From: Myxococcota bacterium
GTDB lineage: Bacteria > Myxococcota_A > UBA796 > UBA2385
Direction of reading: 5' to 3'
DNA length: 48,455 nt
NCBI GenBank assembly: GCA_023150805.1
Contig: JAKLKF010000054.1
Coordinates: 1-48,455 of the forward strand
Part shown: piece after piece, positions 37,647-46,300 of the stretch
How positions within the stretch are numbered: position 1 is the stretch's first letter
Layout of the letters: every line of letters begins with the position of its first letter
Position numbers and translations under genes: made by a program
The notes under the pieces: generated by a model
What the model was told of the DNA's origin: nothing
The model's input: only the letters and a program-made list of their open reading frames with translations
Database searches by the model: none

Positions 37647-38533
37647 CAGCCCTCCAGCCGGGTGCACTCGACCTGGCGGGCCAGGGCCTCGCAGGCGGCG
37701 GGGTCCAGGCGCGCCACCTCGGGCCGGGAGGCGTTGTGGGCGCCGCAGGCGGTGGCGAAGGCGACGGCGGCCTCGGGGCCGCGGGGCAGGGCGTGCAGCA
37801 GGCCGGCCAGCAGCGCGTCGCCCGATCCGATGGGGTGGACCTGCCGCACGCGCAGGGGCTGGACGCGGCGCGTCACGCCGCCGGACTGGAAGATGGCGGG
37901 GCCGGCGCCGTCGGTGACCACCGACCAGCGCGCGCCCTGCTCGTGCAGCCGGTGGGCGCCGACGACCGGGTCGTCGATGCCGTAGAGGTAGCCCAGCTCC
38001 TGGCGGTTGGGCTTGGCGACGAGCACGTTGCCCACGCGCATGCACTCGTCCAGGCAGGGGTGGCAGAAGTCCAGCGCCAGCGGCACGCCCAGGGTCGACA
38101 GGCGGGTGTAGAGCGAGGGGTGGCCGACGCTGCCGGCCAGCACCAGGCAGCGCGCCGGCAGCAGCGAGCGCACGTTCGCGACCAGGGCCTCGACGTCACC
38201 GTCCTCCAGCGTGGGGCCGGGGCCGTAGATCGTCGTGTGCTGCCCCTCGTGGAACAGGGTGGCGCCGGCCCGGTTCTCCCCCCGCACCGGCACGATCCGG
38301 CTGCGGATGCCCTCGGCCTCGACCCGCTCGACGATCTCGCGCCCGCGCCGCCCGCCGACGGCCAGCACCGCGACGACCTCCTCGCCCAGGTCGTGCAGGG
38401 CCCGGGCCACGTTCAGCCCCTTGCCGGTGGCGAAGGTCCAGGCCTGGGTCGGACGGTGCCGGCTGCCTGCGTGCAGGTCGGACACCGGGAAGAGGTGCTC
38501 GACCATCGGGTTGGCCGTGACGGTGATGAACAT
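37646..38533 (-). CDS. PfkB family carbohydrate kinase (1-phosphofructokinase/LacC-like)
   Basis: 295 residues. The N-terminus FITVTANPMVEHLFPV, the motif ATGKGLNVARALHDLG near 36 and the C-terminal anion-hole motif HPIGSGDALLAGLLHAL (catalytic Asp) match the 1-phosphofructokinase/tagatose-6-phosphate kinase branch. It phosphorylates a sugar phosphate with ATP; no PTS genes are near, so the substrate is uncertain. It is translated ahead of, and overlapping with, the 2-hydroxyacid dehydrogenase gene, and reads away from the histone-fold gene. Confidence 0.87.
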   Translation of the reverse strand: MFITVTANPMVEHLFPVSDLHAGSRHRPTQAWTFATGKGLNVARALHDLGEEVVAVLAVGGRRGREIVERVEAEGIRSRIVPVRGENRAGATLFHEGQHTTIYGPGPTLEDGDVEALVANVRSLLPARCLVLAGSVGHPSLYTRLSTLGVPLALDFCHPCLDECMRVGNVLVAKPNRQELGYLYGIDDPVVGAHRLHEQGARWSVVTDGAGPAIFQSGGVTRRVQPLRVRQVHPIGSGDALLAGLLHALPRGPEAAVAFATACGAHNASRPEVARLDPAACEALARQVECTRLEG

Positions 38534-38546
38534 CCGGGGTCGGTAT

Positions 38547-38617
38547 CCCGCGCGTCGGCGGGAAGCCCCGGGCCCCCGTGCGCCCGCGCACAGCCCCGGG
38601 CCCCCGCGCGTCGGCGC
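38547..38617. repeat. Interleaved direct repeats between pfkB and the histone-fold gene
   Basis: The 15-mer AGCCCCGGGCCCCCG occurs at 38564-38578 and 38592-38606, and the 14-mer CCCGCGCGTCGGCG at 38547-38560 and 38603-38616. Both lie in the 139-bp divergent intergenic region, where a shared regulator could bind. Confidence 0.7.
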
Positions 38618-38672
38618 GCACAACCGGCGAGCGGGTGGCCGGATATGCCGGGCCCCCCGATGGAGGAAACCC

Positions 38673-39137
38673 ATGTCCGTGGTCGAGCCCTGGCGCCGCT
38701 GCAGCGCCTGCAAGAAGCCCATCGCGACCGGCGCCGTGTACCAGGAGTGCAGCGTCTCCACCTGCAACCGCCCCCGGACTGGCCTGGTGTTCTGCTCGCT
38801 GGCCTGCTGGGACAGCCACCTGCCGACCGCCAACCACCGCGAGGCCTGGGCCATCGAGCGCCGGGCACCGCAGGCGGGCCAGCCGCAGGAGGAGCCCGCG
38901 CGCCGCCGGGTGGTGCGCCCCGAGGCCGAGGCCGCTCCGGCGGACGACGCCGAGGTCCTGGTCGTCACCAGCCGGCTCAAGGACTACATCCGGCGCAAGT
39001 CGGGGATGAACACCTCGGACCGGGTGCTGGCGCCGCTCTCCGACCTGGTGCGGGCCATCTGCGACGAGGCCATCGACAACGCCCGCGCCGAGGGGCGCAA
39101 GACGGTGATGGACCGCGACCTGCCCGGCGCGCGCTGA
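38673..39137 (+). CDS. Zinc-finger protein with C-terminal histone fold (bacterial histone-like)
   Basis: 154 residues, ATG preceded by GGAGG. Residues 10-55 form a zinc-binding module: Cys 10/13 (CSAC), 26/31, 41/45 (FCSLAC) and His 49/55. A Pro/Ala/Arg-rich linker (65-93) follows. Residues 95-151 match the histone fold of archaeal/bacterial DNA-binding histones: VTSRLKDYIRRKSGMNTSDRV (helix 1), LAPLSDLVRAICDEAIDNARAEGR (long helix 2), then RKTVMDRDL (loop 2 and short helix 3), with the Arg-Thr and Asp positions that pair in the histone dimer. It probably binds DNA or another nucleic acid as a dimer. It may belong to, or resemble, the recently named zinc-finger ('ZZ') prokaryotic histones; that assignment needs a search. 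Confidence 0.82.
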   Translation: MSVVEPWRRCSACKKPIATGAVYQECSVSTCNRPRTGLVFCSLACWDSHLPTANHREAWAIERRAPQAGQPQEEPARRRVVRPEAEAAPADDAEVLVVTSRLKDYIRRKSGMNTSDRVLAPLSDLVRAICDEAIDNARAEGRKTVMDRDLPGAR

Positions 39138-39141
39138 GCGG

Positions 39142-39197
39142 CAGGACCACCCGTCGCTTCGCGACAGGACTGCCCGTCGCTTCGCGACAGGACGCCG
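39142..39197 (+). repeat. Tandem 23-bp hairpin repeat after the histone-fold gene
   Basis: Two full 23-bp units (39142-39164, 39165-39187; two base differences) and a partial third. Each full unit contains the hairpin GTCGCTTCGCGAC (39153-39165 and 39176-39188). They start five bases after the histone-fold stop and could act as a terminator or a protein-binding array. Confidence 0.75.
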
Positions 39198-39259
39198 CAC
39201 GGGCCTGGGCAGGGCCGGGCCGCAGGGGCAGGGAATCCAAGCGGGGACCGCGCCTGCGG

Positions 39260-39287
39260 TTGCGGGTGCTCCCCTCGCCCGGCTAAT
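39260..39287 (+). promoter_or_regulatory. Candidate sigma-70 promoter for the acyl-CoA dehydrogenase gene
   Basis: TTGCGG (39260-39265), a 16-bp spacer and GCTAAT (39282-39287), 3/6 and 4/6 matches to the -35 and -10 consensus. The -10 box abuts the FadR-like operator, so bound repressor would block it. Confidence 0.35.
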
Positions 39288-39304
39288 GAATGAGCCCTCA
39301 TTCA
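39287..39304. promoter_or_regulatory. FadR-type TetR-family operator
   Basis: TGAATGAGCCCTCATTCA is a perfect palindrome with TGAATGA/TCATTCA arms. It matches the consensus reported for TetR-type FadR of Bacillus (TGAATGAN4TCATTCA), which represses fatty-acid breakdown genes and is released by long-chain acyl-CoA. It sits 49 bp before an acyl-CoA dehydrogenase gene. No TetR gene is in the window. Confidence 0.72.
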
Positions 39305-39353
39305 CTGCCGGCTACGCATCCCCCCTCCCCCTCCCCCCCGCCCAGGAAGCCCC

Positions 39354-41174
<1,821 letters not shown>

Positions 41175-41207
41175 TCTCTGGTCCGCGGGTCCTGGGGGGG
41201 ATGCCCC

Positions 41208-43184
41208 TCAGGGCCTGCGGCCGGCCCTCCACCAGGCGCCGGCCAGGGGCACCAGCCAGGCCAGCGCGCAGCCGAAGTTGAACAGCGCCAGCGACTCGTT
41301 GATGCGCGCGGGGAACAGGGCGCAGAAGACGGCGGCGACCAGGGTGGGCGGCACCAGCAGGCCGACCGTGGGCGTCAGCGTCAGCGCCATCACCGCGAAC
41401 ATCAGCGAGATGCCCAGGTAGCTGCCCCAGGCCAGGTGATCGACGGGCACGTCCCGCAGGAAGCCCAGCGACGACTGGACCATCGTGAACAGGCAGAAGG
41501 CCACCAGGCCGTAGAGCACCCGGCGGTTGAGCTGGTTGGCCAGCAGGCTGTCCCGGAAGGCGTAGAAGCCGGCGCCCAGGCCCAGGAGCAGGCTCAGGGC
41601 GAAGGCCATGATGCCCAGGTGGGTGATCACCAGGCCCAGGTGGGCCATCCACAGCCAGAACAGCCCCAGCGAGCCGTGCACCGCCACCATCAGGCCGGTG
41701 CGGGTGGCCAGGGCGACCTCGGCGCTGCTCTCGTGGCGGAGCTGGCTCAGCTCGGCCGTCGCCCGCCCTTCCTGCTCGCGCTCCCGCCGCAGCGCCTCCA
41801 GCCGCCCGCGCAGCTCGGCGGGGGCCGGGTCCAGCTCGTCCAGCGCGGTGGCCGCAGCGTGCACGTTGCGCTCGTCCAGCTCGAAGCGGACCGTGCGCTC
41901 CAGGCAGGCCCGCAGGCCCTCGGCCGCGACGGTGTTCTCGGGCCACTGGGCGAGGGCCTGGCGGTAGCCGAAGGCCGCCTCGGTCGCCAGGCGCCGGATC
42001 GCCACCCGCTGCGGATCGACCTCCTCGGCGCCTCCGGCCGAAGCCAGGGGAGCCAGCGCGTCCAGGGCGCGGCCCAGGTCCCGCGCCAGGCGGCCGGCCT
42101 GCTCCGCCAGCGCCAGCGAGCCGCGGTGCCGCTGGTAGTCGACCAGGGCATGGCGGAAGGCCAGGGCGCTGGCCGGGCGGTCCGCGGGGTCGGGGGCGGT
42201 GGCCCGGTTGCACAGCGCCGCCAGCTCGGCGGGGACCTCGGGGCCATAGGGGACGGGCGCCGAGACCAGCGCCGCCGCCAGCACCTCGCGGGTGCGGGTG
42301 CCCTCGTGCCGGTGCCGCCCGGTGAGCGCCTCGTGCAGCATCGCGCCCAGCAGGTACACGTCGGTCCGCTCGTCGAGCACGCCGTCCTCGCGCACCGTCT
42401 CGGGGGCCATGAAGGCCGGGGTGCCGGCGATCACGGGCTCGCGCGGCCAGCCGGTGCGCACGGCGATGCCCCAGTCCAGCACGTAGATCTCGCCGAAGGC
42501 GCCGAGCATCACGTTCTCGGTCTTCAGGTCGCAGTGGAGGACGCCCCGGCTGTGGGCGAACTGCACGGCGTTGCAGACCTGGACCAGGATCTCCAGGTGC
42601 CGCCCCAGGCGATCCTCGGCGTGGTCCCCCCAGGCCGGGTGCTCCGGCCGGCGGATCAGCTCCCGCCAGCCCACGCCCTCGACCCGCTTCATCACCAGCA
42701 GGGGCTTGCCGTCCTGGTCCAGGCCCAGGGCGTGCACGGGCACGATGTTGGGGTGCTCCAGGGCGCCCGTCAGCCGCGCCTCGGCCAGCAGGCCCCGGAA
42801 GGCGGCGCGGGTCGCGCGGTCCGGCCGGACCTGCTTGACGGCCACCTCGCGCTCCAGCGCCCGCTGCCAGGCCAGGTGGACGCGGCCCATCCCGCCCTCG
42901 GCGATGGGCTCCAGGAGCTGCAGGTCGGCGTCCCCCTCGCCGGTGCGCAGCAGCGGCAGCGCCTCGCCCGCCAGCGCAGGCGGGCTGGACGCCGCGGGGT
43001 CGGTCCGCCCTGGCCCCGGATCGCTGCGCCCGGCCCGCAGGGCCTCCAGCTCGCGCCGCACGCGGTGCTGGAGGGGAGAGACGGTGGAGCCGGGCGTCTG
43101 CCCCGGATCCAGGTCGACCAGGGAGAAGGTCTCTGCCACCGGGGGCAGGGATGGCCGCTCCTCCGGGTCGAGGCGGTCGGGCAT
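41208..43184 (-). CDS. Membrane-anchored serine/threonine protein kinase
   Basis: 658 residues with GAGGAGG before the ATG. A low-complexity N-terminus (1-85) precedes the kinase: glycine loop IAEGGMGRVHLAW, VAVKQV (Lys 117), HCDLKTEN (Asp 219 in HCD instead of HRD), LDWG (237-239 in place of DFG) and GTPAFMAPE. The HCD and DWG substitutions occur in other bacterial Hanks-type kinases that have DWG. A helical, partly coiled-coil region (430-500) is followed by about five membrane spans at the C-terminus. It therefore probably sits in the inner membrane with the kinase in the cytoplasm. It is divergent from an NRPS gene. Confidence 0.87.
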   Translation of the reverse strand: MPDRLDPEERPSLPPVAETFSLVDLDPGQTPGSTVSPLQHRVRRELEALRAGRSDPGPGRTDPAASSPPALAGEALPLLRTGEGDADLQLLEPIAEGGMGRVHLAWQRALEREVAVKQVRPDRATRAAFRGLLAEARLTGALEHPNIVPVHALGLDQDGKPLLVMKRVEGVGWRELIRRPEHPAWGDHAEDRLGRHLEILVQVCNAVQFAHSRGVLHCDLKTENVMLGAFGEIYVLDWGIAVRTGWPREPVIAGTPAFMAPETVREDGVLDERTDVYLLGAMLHEALTGRHRHEGTRTREVLAAALVSAPVPYGPEVPAELAALCNRATAPDPADRPASALAFRHALVDYQRHRGSLALAEQAGRLARDLGRALDALAPLASAGGAEEVDPQRVAIRRLATEAAFGYRQALAQWPENTVAAEGLRACLERTVRFELDERNVHAAATALDELDPAPAELRGRLEALRREREQEGRATAELSQLRHESSAEVALATRTGLMVAVHGSLGLFWLWMAHLGLVITHLGIMAFALSLLLGLGAGFYAFRDSLLANQLNRRVLYGLVAFCLFTMVQSSLGFLRDVPVDHLAWGSYLGISLMFAVMALTLTPTVGLLVPPTLVAAVFCALFPARINESLALFNFGCALAWLVPLAGAWWRAGRRP

Positions 43185-43220
43185 GGGTCGACCTCCTCGC
43201 CGAAGGGTCGATGCGACGGG

Positions 43221-43249
43221 ACTATAGGGTCGGAGGAGGGGCCACGCAA
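43221..43249 (-). promoter_or_regulatory. Candidate sigma-70 promoter for the kinase gene
   Basis: On the minus strand TTGCGT, 17 bp, TATAGT: a 5/6 -10 box with a 3/6 -35 box at the optimal spacing, 37 bases ahead of the kinase ATG. Confidence 0.5.
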
Positions 43250-43270
43250 ACGGAACGCTCCCCTCCCCGC

Positions 43271-43299
43271 TTGACCGGCTGGCTCCCCGCCGGGACAAT
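43271..43299 (+). promoter_or_regulatory. Candidate sigma-70 promoter for the NRPS gene
   Basis: TTGACC (43271-43276), a 17-bp spacer and GACAAT (43294-43299). The expected transcription start near 43306 is next to the GTG at 43308, so the transcript may be leaderless or nearly so. Confidence 0.45.
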
Positions 43300-43307
43300 G
43301 CGCCGCC

Positions 43308-46300
43308 GTGGTCCACAGCCAACCCGAGCGCGACGCCCAGGCCCTCCCCGACCTGCTCTGGCGACAGGTCCGGGAGCGGCCGGGCGCCGTGGCCGCCGTC
43401 GAGCTGGACGGCGCGCGGTGGACCTGGCGCGACCTGGGCGCGCACGTGGCGGCGTTGGCGGCCACGCTGCGCGGGCGAGGCGTGGGGCCCGAGGTGCCTG
43501 TCGGCGTCTGCCTGGATCGCTCCCTGCGCCTGGTGCAGGCCCTGCTGGCGGTGCAGGAGGCCGGGGGCGTCTACGTCCCGCTGGAGCCCTCCCTGCCGGC
43601 GCTGCGCCTGGACTGGCTGGTCCAGGACGCGGCCCCGGCCCTGGTCCTGTGCGAGGAGACGACCCAGGCCCGGACCCCCGGGGCGACCCTGCTGCGGATC
43701 GACGGCGAGGGGCCCTCCGCGCCTGCCCGGCGCCCCGCCGCGCCACTCGCACATCGCCGCCCCGCCCCGCGCGACGCCGCCTACGTGATCTACACCTCGG
43801 GCTCGACGGGCAGCCCCAAGGGGGTGGTCGTCGAGCACGGCAGCCTGCTGGCCCTGGCCCAGGCCCTGCCCGGCCGCTTCCACGCCGGCCCCCGCAGCCG
43901 GATCCTCCAGTTCTCCTCGATCGCCTTCGACGTCAGCTTGTTCGACCTGGCCCTGTGGCTGGGCAGCGGCGGCGTCCTGGTGCTCGCCCCGGCCGCGCGG
44001 CTGGTGCCCGGCCCGGCCCTGCACGGGGTCCTGGCCCAGGGCCGGGTGAGCCACCTGACCTGCACGCCCACCGTGCTGGGCGCGCTCCCGGAGCTGGGCC
44101 TGGCCGCACAGGGGCTGCCCCACCTGCGCCACCTGATGATCGGCGGCGAGCCGATGCCGCCGGACCTGGTGCGGCGCTTCGGGCCCGGCCACGCGCAGCC
44201 CCGCCGGCACCTGCACAACGTCTACGGCCCCACCGAGGCCACGGTCGCCATCACCGCCCACCGCGTGCGGCCCGGCGAGGGCTGGCCGCCGATCGGCACC
44301 CCCATCGGGCCCGCCGTGGTGCGGGTCGCCGACGCGCAGGGCCGGGAGCTGCCCCCCGGCCAGACGGGCGAGCTGCTGCTGGGCGGGCCGGGGGTCGCCC
44401 GCGGCTACCTGGGCCGGCCCGCGCTGACGGCGGCCCGCTTCTGGACCGAGCCCGGCACCGGCGCGCGCTGGTACCGCTCGGGCGACCGTGGCCACCTCCG
44501 GCCCGACGGCGCCCTGGTCTTCGAGGGGCGCCGGGACGAGCAGGTCAAGATCCGCGGCGTGCGGGTCGAGCCCGGCGAGGTCGAGCTCTGCCTGCGCGCC
44601 CACCCCGACGTGGCCGAGGCCGCCGTGCTCGCGCGGCAGGAGGGCGACCGCCCCACGCGCCTGCTGGCCTGGGTCGTCCCCCGCCCCGGCGCCTCCAGCG
44701 GGCCCGCGCAGTGGCGCGCCCACGTCGCCGCCCACCTGCCCGACGCCTTCGTCCCCAGCGCCGTCGTCCCGCTCGCCGCCCTGCCCCTGCTGCCCAGCGG
44801 CAAGGTCGACCGCGCCGCCCTGCCCGCCCCCTCACGGGCCCGGCCCGAGCTGCCCACCCCCTACCAGCCCCCCGCCGACCCGGCCCAACAGCGCCTCGCC
44901 GCCCTCGTCGCCGAGGTGCTCCAGCTCGACGAGGTGGGCGTCGACGACGACTTCTACGCCCTGGGCGGCGACTCGCTGGCGGCGATGCACCTGCAGGCCC
45001 GGGTGGCCGAGGCCCTGGGCAAGCCGCCATCCCCCGTGGCCTTCGCCGCGCGGCCGACGGTGCGCGGGCTGGTGGAGGGGCTGGCGGCGAGCGACGGGGG
45101 CCGGGCGGCGAGCGACGGGGGGCTCGACGGTGGGGCCGAGGTGCGCCCCCACCTGACCCTGTCGCAGGAGGGCCTGTGGGTGCGCCACCGCCTGGACCCG
45201 GCGGCGACGGGCGACCACCTGCCCGCCGTGCTGCGCCTGCGCGGGCCGCTGGACGAGGCGGCCCTGCGCCGGGCCTTCGCCGCGGTCCTGGCCCGCCACG
45301 AGGCCCTGCGCGCCGTGGTCGAGGAGCGGGACGGCCGCCCGGCGCCGCGGGTGTTGCCGGTCGACGATCCGCGCCTGGCCCTGCCCCCGGCCCAGGCGCT
45401 GGCCGCCCTCCAGGCCCAGGGCCCGCCGCTGCAGGCCCGGGTGCGCGACGCGCTGGCCCCACCCTTCCACCTGGACCAGGGGCCCCCGTGGCGCGCCCGG
45501 CTGCTGCGGGTCGGGCCCGACCACCACCTGCTCCTGCTGGTCTTCCACCACCTCGCCGTCGACGCCGAGGCCCTGGCCCTGCTGGTCGACGAGCTGGCGG
45601 CCCTGCTCGATGACCGGGCGCCGCCCGCGCCCGCCAGCCCGTGGGCGCGGGCCCACCAGGAGCGGTCCCACCTGGCCCGGGGCGCCTTCGAGCCCTCGCT
45701 GCGCTGGTGGGCCCAGGCCCTGCGCGACAGCCCGGCCTTCAGCGGCCTGCCGCCCGACCTGCCCGCGCCCGCGCCGGCTCCTCACGCCCAGGGCCCCTCG
45801 ACCCCCGTCGGCGCCCTGCGCCCGCTGCACCTGCCCGCCGAGCGCGTCCGGTCCCTGGAGGCGCGCGCCCGCCCCCTGGGCCTGACCCCCTTCCAGGCCC
45901 TGCTGACCGCGCTGGGCCGCGCGCTGCAGGGCCTGGGCGCCGGCGAGCGGCTGCGGATCGCGACCCCCGTCGCCCGCGGCGGCGACGCCGACGGCCCCTG
46001 CCTGGGCTTCTTCGCCAACACCGTGGTCGTGCCCCTGCCCTGGCTCCCGGGCCTGCCCGCCGAGCTGGCGCTGCGCCTGTGCCGCGACGCCGTCCGCGGG
46101 GCCTTGGCGCACGCCGACGCGCCCTTCCCGCTGGTGCTGGCCCGGGTCGACCCGCCGCGCGACCCGGCCCACAGCCCCCTCTTCCAGGTGGTCCTGGCCC
46201 TGCAGGCGCCCTTGCCCAGGCGCCGGACCGCGGCCGGCCTCACGCTGTCGCTGGAGGAGCTGCAGGCGCCCACCGCGCCCTTTGCGTTGACCGTCGAGCT

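Noticed and set aside
43298..43300. ATG in the NRPS promoter region
   Set aside because: Belongs to another frame that reads low-complexity Arg/Pro/Gly; the NRPS frame starts at the GTG at 43308.
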